A stretch of DNA of 55,074 bases, taken from the NCBI GenBank assembly GCA_034432595.1, contig DAOUBT010000063.1, positions 1 to 55,074 of the forward strand. Reading direction: 5' to 3'. The position numbers were made by a program, and so were the translations under genes. The notes below the pieces were generated by a model, which was given only the letters and a program-made list of their open reading frames with translations, was not told where the DNA came from and did no database searches. The first letter of the stretch is position 1. Every line of letters starts with the position of its first letter. The DNA is from DAOTZR01 sp034432595 (GTDB taxonomy: Bacteria; Chloroflexota; Anaerolineae; B4-G1; SLSP01). This document shows positions 25,001 through 33,067 of this stretch, piece by piece.

Positions 25001-25205
25001 GCGCATTGTCCAGGAGCTTGAAAAGATCCCAGGTGTGACTGACTTCGCCGCCCTCGTAGATCAGGAGGTTAACCTCAGCACGCTCTGCCACCTGTTGAAT
25101 GCCGCGCACGATTTCCATCTCGTAGCCGTTCATAATGCGGGTAATGACCACCCCCACAGTTGGACGGCCATGCGCATGATGCAAGACGTTGGGTGTAAGG
25201 CTCAT
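22044..25205 (-). CDS. Soluble receptor: LacI-type ligand-binding domain fused to GAF domains, no HTH
   Basis: The protein has 1053 aa from the ATG at 25205 (GAGGTG upstream); a longer open frame starts inside the previous gene and is unlikely. Residues about 14-285 match the sugar-binding part of LacI/PurR regulators (GVVITRIMNGYEMEIVRGI; then HLINVHGYQRIGFLRG and DLALVGFDDDPEARFG). The DNA-binding head is missing and there is no signal peptide, so it should be cytoplasmic. A middle GAF-like region (320-600), a shortened GAF with its own W motif (610-735), GAF (745-895, GTGEAG subtype), a second W linker with shortened GAF (about 890-1000) and the tail REQLIGEITARVRAEVEIEA follow. No output domain. 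Its GAF subtype matches that of the terminal hybrid kinase. Confidence 0.88.
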   Translation of the reverse strand: MSLTPNVLHHAHGRPTVGVVITRIMNGYEMEIVRGIQQVAERAEVNLLIYEGGEVSHTWDLFKLLDNAPLNGVLLSATLSHAVSPEALKAIVEATTHLPVVTMALPLADRPMVLPDNRGGVRSAVEHLINVHGYQRIGFLRGPAGQMEAEQRYEAYLSTMQAHGLEVPEAWVVQASFRREDGEQAMARLLEQAPDLQAVVGVNDQILLGALPYLRERGLRIPQDLALVGFDDDPEARFGPIPFTTVRQDIAGIGARAMELMQLLLQGDEVPDVSVVPTLLRVRRSCGCIPTLAQGVFVYERDIPDLATPEGVLPPVELPASVTLEERYAAYAARLQPVLARYGLSEAVWIRPLWETFHTLMTTGENRPFLNALYAALETTRVARRDVNLGQAVLSLLRTFTVPYLKEQERIRAEDALHEARQIVGDAAYRTQVYQPLSEEYFIRGMYAFQRAVGEVLNFAELGQALENRLPHLDVPEVHLVLYTDEQRTMGKLRLAYEQLRAFQVDTAPYPVANLLPGALFIPTERRTRLVAPLAFRGQLLGFVLFTFGPVRDMYDVMSDELGAAVFRALLVEAELKARHEAEEARQQAEKMLKDIMAMQRRYVREAWQGYVSAVQGYRWTPTGGGPDEQAWLPVMTQALELENLVQTLDEQGRPHLALPITLQGEVVGMLGFEGEAGVSWDEEQLEMARLVAEQMGLALETQRLLDEVEKRAGRLSATAEISRAATSILSLEELLPQAVELIRERLGLYYVGLFLVDDVGRWAVLRAGTGEAGRIMLERGHRLEVGGASMIGTCVATGKARIALDVGEEAVRFSNPLLPATRSEMALPLSSRGKVIGAMTIQSDQPRAFSEADITVLQTMADQLANAIENARLLQRMEETVREVQAAYGRYTAEAWKDFVERMRQHIGYRYRFMGVEPAPEPAPEARMALERKTPVVSRAVEQETAQGVLAVPIRYRDQVIGVLNLRFENTLIPKDTVAFVEQVADRLAAALENARLLEESRRRVTQEQLIGEITARVRAEVEIEALLERALEELGRALRVRWGAVHMEVQQ

Positions 25206-25212
25206 AGGCACC

Positions 25213-27525
25213 TCATTCCGTATCCTTGTCCGCCGACAGGGCAAGGGCTTCGCGCAGGCTTTCGCGTGTGCCAAGGCGCACCACACCGACCGGCGCGTTT
25301 AACAGACGGCCCAATTCTTCCAGGGTTATCGCTAACAGGCTCTCCGTATCTGCGGCACGTCGCAGCCGTTCCGTGAGCATGCGCATGCGGTACTCGTGTT
25401 CCACGCGCTGTTGAATCTCGCGGAACAGGCGCACGTTCTGAATGGTATTGGCTACCTGCGCCGCCACGGTTTTCAGCAAATCCAAAGAGGACTCATCGTA
25501 CACGTATTCTTGCTCGTAGTTTTGAATGGCCATCACACCCACCACGCGCCCGGAAGCGATGAGCGGAACGCCCATCCAGCTCAAGGCCAGTTCCCCAACA
25601 GGCGGGATGTTCAATTGGGTGAGGAAGGCATCCCGTTCCATGCTGGTACGCAATAAGACAGGGCGGCGGGTACGGATGATGTAGCCCGTGACCCCACGCG
25701 TGATGGGGAAGCTTTCGACCGGTTGTCTCTGCCCATGTTCAATGCCATAAGCGCGTGTCCAGGTTTGCTCACCTTCGTTATACAGGGCAATGTAGAAGTT
25801 CTCCACGTCGAACAGGCGCCCCAGTTGCCGATGCACCATCTCCAACAGGCGTTCCATCTCCAGCGTGCCGGTGAGGGCCTGTCCGATTTCGTTAACCACG
25901 GTCAACTCGGAAAGACGACGTTCCCGCTCGCGCAAGAGATAAGCGGTATTGAGGCTCACCACAGCCTGATTGGCGAGGGATTGCAACAGCTCACGTTCGC
26001 GCGGCGAAAACTCCTGTGCTGGATGCTTGTGCGTCACGGTCAGGGTGCCCAGGGACACCCCGCGATAATGCAAAGGCACAATGGCCAAAGCCTTTCCTGC
26101 CGTACAGAGGCGTTGCTCCTCCGGCGTCAGGCGCTCGTCGGTGACGCCAGGGGAGAGGAAGAACGGAACGCGCTTCGCCAGGGCCTGACCGTGCACCCCC
26201 TGCAACCAGGAACGCGCCGCCTCCAACGAAAGCGCACCTAAAGTGCCCGCCCCCACCAGCTGGAGTGGCGTCTGCCGCACGCGATCCAGTGTGAGCAAGG
26301 CTGCTCCCTCTGCTGCAACCACGTTTAACACACCCTGCACGACTTCGCGCAATTGCAGGTTCACATCCTCACTGCTCAACAAAGCATTGCTGATGCGGTA
26401 AAGGGTGGCGTTTTCCACCAGGGCGCGCCGGGTCTGTTGGTAGAGCAGCGCGTTACGCAAAACGCTCGCAGCCTGCGCCGCAATGGTGCGGAACAGTTCC
26501 AGGTCGCGCGTGGTGTAAGCGTTCTCCTGATTGAGATTTTCAATCCCCATCACCCCAACGACTTCATCGCCGGCCAACAGGGGCACGCCCATCCAGGAAA
26601 GCGCCTCCCCACCCAGGACTTCAATGTTGCGCTCCGCGCAAAAGGCGCGGTATTGTTCCGCCGAGCGCAACAACACCGACTCGCGGGCGCGGATGATGTA
26701 ACCGGTCAACCCCACCTCAACGCTGTGGGATGTGACCGGCATCCGCTGTCCATTTTCCACGTTAAAAACCATGGTCCAGGTGCGGGTTTCCGGCTGATAA
26801 GTGGCAATGTAGAAACTCGACGTATCGAAAAGTTGTCCAATCCAGGTATAGACTGTCTCCACCAACACATCAACGTCAAGAGTACTGGCCAGCGTTTGCC
26901 CGATTTGATTAAGCACGCGAAATTCGGCAAGCTGCCGTTCGCGTTGCTGGAAAAGACGCGCGTTTTGAATGGCAATGGCCGCCTGCGAAGCGATCGCGCT
27001 GAGCACATCCCGATGCCAGGTGTTGTAAGTGCGCGGCATGGTATAGCTCTGCACGGCAATCACGCCGATGACCTTATCCCCCAACAGCATGGGCACCCCC
27101 AGCCAGGATTTTGCTCCGAGTTTTCCCACCGCTTCCAATCCCAGCCGTTGCCGATGGCCATCAATATCTTCTTCCATCAACAGAGGCTGACGGGTGCGAA
27201 TGATGTATTCGGTCAAACCGCGGCGCAGCGGGCGGCGCGTCGTCGGGCCACGATCCTCGCGCTTACCTTCTACCACATCGAGCACGAAATAAAGCTCCTG
27301 CGCCTCTTCTTCATAGAGTGCCACGAAGAAGTTGGTGGTATCCATGATTTGCGAAGCGTAATGATAGATGCTTTCCGCCACGCTCTCCACCGTGGGACCG
27401 GCGGCCATGAGATTGGCCATCTCGCGCAGGATGCGGTTTTCCAGCGTCAGGCGTTCCAGGTCGGCCAGACGCGCTTGCGCGTGCGCCAGTTCGGCTTCCA
27501 GTTCGGCTTTCGTTTTCGCTGTCAT
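25213..27525 (-). CDS. Soluble four-GAF protein without output domain
   Basis: This 770-aa cytoplasmic protein begins with a coiled coil (AELEAELAHAQARLADLERL) and has four GAF domains at about 40-195, 205-370, 375-535 and 545-705. GAF A, B and D share a subtype with R.GLTEYIIRTR or VTGYIIRTR and SWMGVPL motifs that differs from the SSEGG class of the neighbours. It ends with the shared helical tail RMRMLTERLRRAAD...TLEELGRLLNAP. It lacks the W...YxY linker found in most sister proteins. It sits 29 bp after the 8-TM receptor and 7 bp before the LacI-type receptor. It may work as a partner of the membrane receptors. Confidence 0.87.
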   Translation of the reverse strand: MTAKTKAELEAELAHAQARLADLERLTLENRILREMANLMAAGPTVESVAESIYHYASQIMDTTNFFVALYEEEAQELYFVLDVVEGKREDRGPTTRRPLRRGLTEYIIRTRQPLLMEEDIDGHRQRLGLEAVGKLGAKSWLGVPMLLGDKVIGVIAVQSYTMPRTYNTWHRDVLSAIASQAAIAIQNARLFQQRERQLAEFRVLNQIGQTLASTLDVDVLVETVYTWIGQLFDTSSFYIATYQPETRTWTMVFNVENGQRMPVTSHSVEVGLTGYIIRARESVLLRSAEQYRAFCAERNIEVLGGEALSWMGVPLLAGDEVVGVMGIENLNQENAYTTRDLELFRTIAAQAASVLRNALLYQQTRRALVENATLYRISNALLSSEDVNLQLREVVQGVLNVVAAEGAALLTLDRVRQTPLQLVGAGTLGALSLEAARSWLQGVHGQALAKRVPFFLSPGVTDERLTPEEQRLCTAGKALAIVPLHYRGVSLGTLTVTHKHPAQEFSPRERELLQSLANQAVVSLNTAYLLRERERRLSELTVVNEIGQALTGTLEMERLLEMVHRQLGRLFDVENFYIALYNEGEQTWTRAYGIEHGQRQPVESFPITRGVTGYIIRTRRPVLLRTSMERDAFLTQLNIPPVGELALSWMGVPLIASGRVVGVMAIQNYEQEYVYDESSLDLLKTVAAQVANTIQNVRLFREIQQRVEHEYRMRMLTERLRRAADTESLLAITLEELGRLLNAPVGVVRLGTRESLREALALSADKDTE

Positions 27526-27554
27526 AGGTTCTTACGCTCTCTGCTGTTTTGTAT

Positions 27555-30386
27555 TCACGCCTGTGCGTCCTCGTCCACCTGCGGGAGGATGTGCACGGCT
27601 ACCTCGGCTACGCCGGGCAGGCGCCCCAACTCCTGCACAGCGGTACGCAGCAACGCATCTACATCCAGGGAACGGGCAAACTGCGCCGCAACCTGCCCCA
27701 ATTCCTGTTCACGGGCGGCACGGCGCTGCGTATCCTGGTACAATCGCGCGCTTTCCAACGCCACTTCAAGCTGTGCGATCAACCCCTCCAACAAGCGGAT
27801 TTCTTCCGGATGCCAGCGGCCTGCCGCGGCAGGCTTGCGCAGATTGAGCACGCCAATGGTACGTCCTCGCACGCGCAAGGGCGCAGCAAAGGTCAACAGG
27901 TCAGGCGCCTCCTCGGCTACCGCTGTGACTGTGCGTTCCTCACGCAATGCGGCCTCCATTTCCGGATACCAGACTTCCGCGCCAGGTTGCACACGCTCAC
28001 CGACGTAACGATACCCCGACGTGAGACCGGTGCGCAGCAGCTCCTGCCAGGCCGTGCGGGACACTTCCCCGTAGGCGCGGCGCTCGGCTTCCAGCGCCTG
28101 TTGGGCTTCGCGCAGCAGACGGGCGTTATCCAACCCCACTGCCACCTGTCCGGCAATGGTGCTTAATGCGTCCAAAGTCGCTTCATCGAAGACATTCGTC
28201 TGTGCGCTCTGTACGCTCAACACCCCCAGTACGCGGCCACGTGCCACCAGCGGAATGACGACCTCGGCGCGCGTGTCGGGAATAGCCGGGTGGGAATAAT
28301 AGGCCTCGGCCCGGGTTACATCCTGCGCCACCACCAGCGTCTCACGCGCCAGAGCCTGCCCCACGAGGGAAGCGCCCCCGATCTGCAGGTTAAAGCGCTC
28401 ACGCATAAGCTCCTCAGCACCCTGCCCGGCACCGATGTGATAACGCACGCTGTTCCCGCTCGCTTCCATGAGCAGGAAAGCTACGTGATTGAAACCAAAA
28501 CGCTCCACCAGAAGCTGCGCCGTGTTGCGCATCAACTCGTCTGGATCAAGCAACGAGGTCACCGCGTTGATAACTTCTCCGGCAGCCTCCGCATAGGCCG
28601 CGCGGCGCCCCAGATCAGCCGTGCGCTCGGCGACGCGCTGCTCAAGGGTTTGAATCAGGTCACGAAGACGCGCCGCCATGCTGTTGAAGGTCTCGGCCAG
28701 CATACCGATTTCATCCCCCGTTTCGGGTGTAACCGAGACCTCCAGGTTTCCCGATGCAATCTGTTCCGCCAATAACGTCAGGTTGCGCACAGGGCGGGTG
28801 AGCAGGAGCGCAATCCCCAATCCGCCAAGCGCCATCAAGCCTGCCAGGGCCAGCGCCACCACTACAATGGTGCGTGCCTGGGCCTGCACCGGCGACAGGA
28901 GAACCGCCTGCGACTGCACATACACCACATGCCAGTGAACGGTTTTCAAAGGCACAATGATAGCCTGCTCCAGGGTGCGGTCTTCTTCATCCAGGGTTTC
29001 TCCCACTTCACCGGTGAAAGCGGTGGCGCCTTTCAGGATAGCTTCCGCAAACTCCGGATACGCCACAGGCGGATCGCGATAGTCCAGCGGAAGCCGTCGC
29101 GCCGCCTGTAAGCGCTGCCGCGTGGCGTCGTCCACGGGCACAAGCAGGCTATAGCGCAAACGACGTTCCTGCCCATGGGCCAGGCGGATGAGGTCCTCAT
29201 CAATCAACATGCCAAACGAGCCAGCACCAACAGCATCATTAGCCTGTACCACCCACCGCTGGAGCGCTTCTGCCTGATAACGCACACGTAAAATGCCAAG
29301 CAGGTCGCCTTGCATGGGGTCCACAATAGCACAAGCGATGTAAAAGTAAGCTGCACCGGTCTGCGGATCAAGCAAGACGTGCGAGATATAAGGCTGTGGC
29401 TGTTTCAGAATCTGCCCCATACTGAGCGCGCCCGCGACATATTCCATGGCGCTTTCATCTTTCCCTACCAGAAGCGGGTCGGAATCTAACAGATTGCGGC
29501 CCTGTGTGTCTAACAATCCGTAGGAGGAAACATAGGTACGACGTGCCAGAGTTTGCAATACCTCAACGGTGTGGGTTTTAAGCTCCGGATCCTCCGGCTG
29601 GTAGAAAAAGTGAATCAGATCCGACCACTGAGCCTCGCTGCGCACTAAAGCTTGCTGGGTATCCAGGAAAAGATCCATCTGTTTGGCCAGACTCTCCGCA
29701 CTGAGCCGCAAGGTCAAATCGGCCTGAGCGCGCGCAAACTGCGTGGTGCGCCAGTTCACCAACGCAGAAATCGCCACCAACGGCAGCAGCGAAGCCACCA
29801 GAAAAGCGATAATGAGCTTGGCGCGCAGGCTATAATCGCGGAACTGCCGCACAATCACGTACAGCGACCAGACCACGCCAACCAACACAATGCCCACGAA
29901 CAGGGCGTAAATCTCATTGCCCGCTGTGAGACGCTCACCGGGCCAGTAGAAATCCAGCGCCATGGAGAGCAGCCCCATGACGATCGAAAGCCCGATCAAG
30001 CGCAGCGCATGGCGCGTTGGCAACATCAGTTGCGCCACCAGAGCCGGGAAAATCAACATCAGGGCCAGGCCCAGGGTTTGTCCCAGGCCAGATACCAGGG
30101 CGCTTCCCACCAGGATAACGAGCATCACCGCCCCACTCATCAGATACAGGGCAGGATAGAACCGTCCGCGACGTGCCAGGGCGATGCTTACCAGCGCCAC
30201 CGGCAGATAGACGCCCGAATCCACGGCCAGAGCGTAGAACTGCCACTCGCCGCTGCGCCATCCTACATAAGCGTACATGATGACGGTAGCCAGGCCGGCC
30301 AGCGCGGTGAAAAGCGCTACCCGCGTCAGGCCACGGGCCAGGAAAGCCTCATCCCGCTGCGTCGCACGCGCATTTGCCATGCTCAT
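27555..30386 (-). CDS. 8-TM receptor: 6-TM module plus Cache, HAMP and GAF domains, no output
   Basis: In this 943-aa protein six membrane helices (about 20-185) come first, then a further helix (about 192-215), a large Cache-like extracytoplasmic domain (220-505), an eighth helix (510-530), HAMP (532-585), a coiled coil (EQRVAERTADLGRR), GAF (600-755), the W linker (about 774, RTAWQELLRTGLTSGYRYVG), a shortened GAF (785-875) and the tail AREQELGQVAAQFARSLDVD...AVQELGRLPG. The protein thus joins two receptor types that in its neighbours stand alone. The ATG at 30386 overlaps the dehydrogenase stop (ATGA); a second ATG two codons later is equally plausible given GGAGG spacing. Confidence 0.87.
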   Translation of the reverse strand: MSMANARATQRDEAFLARGLTRVALFTALAGLATVIMYAYVGWRSGEWQFYALAVDSGVYLPVALVSIALARRGRFYPALYLMSGAVMLVILVGSALVSGLGQTLGLALMLIFPALVAQLMLPTRHALRLIGLSIVMGLLSMALDFYWPGERLTAGNEIYALFVGIVLVGVVWSLYVIVRQFRDYSLRAKLIIAFLVASLLPLVAISALVNWRTTQFARAQADLTLRLSAESLAKQMDLFLDTQQALVRSEAQWSDLIHFFYQPEDPELKTHTVEVLQTLARRTYVSSYGLLDTQGRNLLDSDPLLVGKDESAMEYVAGALSMGQILKQPQPYISHVLLDPQTGAAYFYIACAIVDPMQGDLLGILRVRYQAEALQRWVVQANDAVGAGSFGMLIDEDLIRLAHGQERRLRYSLLVPVDDATRQRLQAARRLPLDYRDPPVAYPEFAEAILKGATAFTGEVGETLDEEDRTLEQAIIVPLKTVHWHVVYVQSQAVLLSPVQAQARTIVVVALALAGLMALGGLGIALLLTRPVRNLTLLAEQIASGNLEVSVTPETGDEIGMLAETFNSMAARLRDLIQTLEQRVAERTADLGRRAAYAEAAGEVINAVTSLLDPDELMRNTAQLLVERFGFNHVAFLLMEASGNSVRYHIGAGQGAEELMRERFNLQIGGASLVGQALARETLVVAQDVTRAEAYYSHPAIPDTRAEVVIPLVARGRVLGVLSVQSAQTNVFDEATLDALSTIAGQVAVGLDNARLLREAQQALEAERRAYGEVSRTAWQELLRTGLTSGYRYVGERVQPGAEVWYPEMEAALREERTVTAVAEEAPDLLTFAAPLRVRGRTIGVLNLRKPAAAGRWHPEEIRLLEGLIAQLEVALESARLYQDTQRRAAREQELGQVAAQFARSLDVDALLRTAVQELGRLPGVAEVAVHILPQVDEDAQA

Positions 30387-31228
30387 TTCCTCCAGAAGAA
30401 AGCCGTCAGGGCTGCATCCCGCCAGGCAACGGGGATGAGACGCCCCATATTCACCAGCACCAACCAGAACAGGCCCGGCCCCAGGATATAGGGAGCAGGA
30501 CGACGCGCCGTCAGGGCGTGCTCAATCATGCGCGCCACCGTCTCCGCCGGTGGGATGTTCGGCCCCGTAATGGTGGGCAACAACGCTTCATAGCGACGAT
30601 AAAGCGCCCTGTAAGGCGAATCGTCTTGCGCCATCAGCGTTTCCATGCGGCGATGGGCATTCTCAAACCAGGCCGATTGCACAATACCCGGCGCCACGAC
30701 CACCACCTTGATGTTCCAGGGACGGAGTTCCACACGTAACGTATCCGAAAGCGAAATCAGGGCCGCCTTGCTCGCACAATACAGGCCGGAAAGGGGATAA
30801 GCGAACAGGCCGGCGGCACTCCCCACGTTGACGATGCGCCCGCCTCCCTGTGCGCGCATGGCGGGCAGCACCAATTGGGTGATGTGGAGCGTCCCCAACA
30901 CATTTGTTTCGAACTGTTGCCGCGCTTCCTCGCGCGTGACCTCTTCCAAAACACCGAGCGCGCCATATCCCGCGTTGTTCACCAGCGCGTCCAGACGCCC
31001 ACCGGTCTGTTCCAGCACGCGCTGCACGGCTGCCTCGCAGGATTCCGGCGCGTTCAAATCCAGATAAAGCGGCGTGATACGCTCGGAGGCGATTTCCTCG
31101 ACCAGGGCCAGGCGGCGCGCGGTAGCAAAGACGCGCCAGCCCCGTTGCGCCAGATGTAAGGCCGTCGCGCGGCCAATGCCGGTTGAGCATCCGGTGATCA
31201 AAACGGTGCGTTGCGTTGATGTGCTCAA
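30383..31228 (-). CDS. Short-chain dehydrogenase/reductase (SDR)
   Basis: This 281-aa classical SDR has the NAD(P)-binding TGCSTGIG (near 14-21), NNAGYGALG, the active-site Ser in GSAAGLF and the catalytic YCASK. The Arg-containing ATARR after beta-2 suggests NADP(H) preference. The C-terminal hydrophobic stretch GPGLFWLVLVNMGRLIPVA could anchor it to the membrane. It is the only clear enzyme in the sensor operon and overlaps both neighbours by 4 bp, so it is translated with them. The start appears to be TTG after GGAGGAG, with the overlap in the form TTGA. The substrate is unknown; it may make or remove a ligand for a nearby receptor. Confidence 0.88.
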   Translation of the reverse strand: MSTSTQRTVLITGCSTGIGRATALHLAQRGWRVFATARRLALVEEIASERITPLYLDLNAPESCEAAVQRVLEQTGGRLDALVNNAGYGALGVLEEVTREEARQQFETNVLGTLHITQLVLPAMRAQGGGRIVNVGSAAGLFAYPLSGLYCASKAALISLSDTLRVELRPWNIKVVVVAPGIVQSAWFENAHRRMETLMAQDDSPYRALYRRYEALLPTITGPNIPPAETVARMIEHALTARRPAPYILGPGLFWLVLVNMGRLIPVAWRDAALTAFFWRK

Positions 31229-33024
31229 GCCTGCTCCTCCTGCTCTACAAGACGAATATTGACCTCTACCGCACCCAGGGCACGGCCCAGGTCCTGCACG
31301 GCAATTTGCAATACTTTTTCGATATCCAGAGTTTCGCGCATCCGCGCGGCAATTTCGGCGGTCATGCTCTCACGCGCCGCGCGTAAGCGTGTTTCCGCAA
31401 TCAGACGCGCGTTCTCCAGCGCCAGAGCGGCCTGTTCAGCAATCGCTTCAGCGATGAGCCGCTCATCCTCCGTCCAGGCCGCCTGATGGGCGGGGCGCTC
31501 CAGCGTAATGCTACCCAACACTTCTTCGCGCAGTTTTAACGGAATTTCTAAGCGATGACCTTCCCGCATGACCGCAGGCGCCTGTTGTAAAGGCAAAACT
31601 TCCACACCCGTGTAACGATAAGCCAGCGCGCCGCCACTCACCAGGCGTGCCCAGGCCTCGCGCGCCTGCTCACTGTACAACCGTTGCATTTCCGCAACGG
31701 CCTGTTGACTTGCCGCAAGCAGGCGCGTGTTTTCCAGCGCCAGGGTGATCTGATCGGCCAGGGTTTGCATGATGGTTACCGATGCCGCAGAGAAAGCTTG
31801 CGCGCGGTAACTCTCCAAGTCGAGCACTCCGATGACACGCTCTCCTACCCGCATGGGAATAGCTACTTCCGAGCGTACATCTCCCAAACCAGGTAAGGGC
31901 ATATAATCGGGATCGGTGCGGACATCGCTCACAATGCGCGGCAGACGTGTGCGCGCCGCTGTACCCACAATTCCTGCACCAACGGGCTGTTGAAAGCCGG
32001 TCTGCACCAGGGCCTGTCCGGCTTCCGACGATGCCGCACTCAAGATCAGGTTACGCTCCAACTCATCCATGAGATAGACGCTTACATGTTCGTAGCCAAA
32101 AGCCTCGGCGATGAGCCGGACACTTTGAGCAAGCAATTCCTCCACATGGCGCGCCGCCGTCGCTTCACGCGCCACCTGCGCCGCTGCCTCTAACTCTCGT
32201 GCGCGCGCCTCCAACTCCGCGGTCCGGGAGCGCACGCGCTCCTCCAACTCCCGATAGCTCTGTTCAAGCTGCTCCGCCATCCGGTTGAACGTTTGCCCCA
32301 GGAGGGCCAGCTCATCCTGTCCCTGAATGGCAACGCGCTGTGACCATTCGCCCTGAGAGAAAGCTTCCGTCGCATGTCGCAGGTCTGCGATGGGCGCAAC
32401 CAGACTCTGCTGAACCCTCCAGGCGAGCCAGAAAAGGACCCCCACCACACCCAGATAAGCCAGGGCAATTGTGATCAGGCGCTGACGTGAGGTAAGCTCT
32501 AATTGTTCCGTAGCCGCCAGAGTTGCCGCCTGACTTCGTGCGACAATGTCCTCCGCTTCCGCGCTCAGCTCCGGCCCTCGTCGCAGCACCTCAAATTGCA
32601 AACGTCCTAACGTGCTGAGATCGCCGCGCTCCCGCACCGCCTGCACCTCCTGAATTTGCAGGCGATACTCGGCAAGCGCCGTTATCACGCGCTGTACATC
32701 TCCCTGCAAGACGGGATCCCGAAAGCGTTGCTGCGCATCCTGCAGGTAGGTTACCGCCACGTCCACATCTTCCAGGGCTTCAGAGGGAGCCGGCACGAAG
32801 TCCTGCAGATAGCGCAACAGATTGGCGCGGGAGGAAGCGATGCGCGTGGCTGCCTGCAAGACCAGGCGTTCCGCCTGCACCTGTCCTTCCAACAGGTCAC
32901 GTTGACGCTTGAGCAAATCGTTCTGCCCCTGCACCAACAAAGGCAAGGTGGCCATCAGCGTCAACAACAGGAGCAGGAAGCCCCCCACAATGCGTTGCCG
33001 AACGGATAAACGCCTCAACAGCAT
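31225..33024 (-). CDS. Membrane receptor: four-helix-type external domain, HAMP, GAF, no output
   Basis: This 599-aa protein has two membrane helices (about 13-32 and 186-208) that enclose a mostly helical domain of about 150 aa rich in Gln/Arg/Glu, like CHASE3/four-helix-bundle sensors. HAMP (209-262), a coiled coil (EERVRSRTAELEARAREL), GAF (290-435, VRSEVAIPM), the W linker (about 456, REAWARLVSGGALAYRYTG), a shortened GAF (465-535) and the tail RESMTAEIAARMRETLDIE...AVQDLGRALGAVEV follow; the end is acidic (EEQEEQA). It follows the NMT1-like lipoprotein gene by 43 bp and overlaps the dehydrogenase gene by 4 bp. Confidence 0.87.
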   Translation of the reverse strand: MLLRRLSVRQRIVGGFLLLLLTLMATLPLLVQGQNDLLKRQRDLLEGQVQAERLVLQAATRIASSRANLLRYLQDFVPAPSEALEDVDVAVTYLQDAQQRFRDPVLQGDVQRVITALAEYRLQIQEVQAVRERGDLSTLGRLQFEVLRRGPELSAEAEDIVARSQAATLAATEQLELTSRQRLITIALAYLGVVGVLFWLAWRVQQSLVAPIADLRHATEAFSQGEWSQRVAIQGQDELALLGQTFNRMAEQLEQSYRELEERVRSRTAELEARARELEAAAQVAREATAARHVEELLAQSVRLIAEAFGYEHVSVYLMDELERNLILSAASSEAGQALVQTGFQQPVGAGIVGTAARTRLPRIVSDVRTDPDYMPLPGLGDVRSEVAIPMRVGERVIGVLDLESYRAQAFSAASVTIMQTLADQITLALENTRLLAASQQAVAEMQRLYSEQAREAWARLVSGGALAYRYTGVEVLPLQQAPAVMREGHRLEIPLKLREEVLGSITLERPAHQAAWTEDERLIAEAIAEQAALALENARLIAETRLRAARESMTAEIAARMRETLDIEKVLQIAVQDLGRALGAVEVNIRLVEQEEQA

Positions 33025-33067
33025 CTCAGCACCTCTTTGGTTAATGGCGGCTTACATCCAGATGCCC

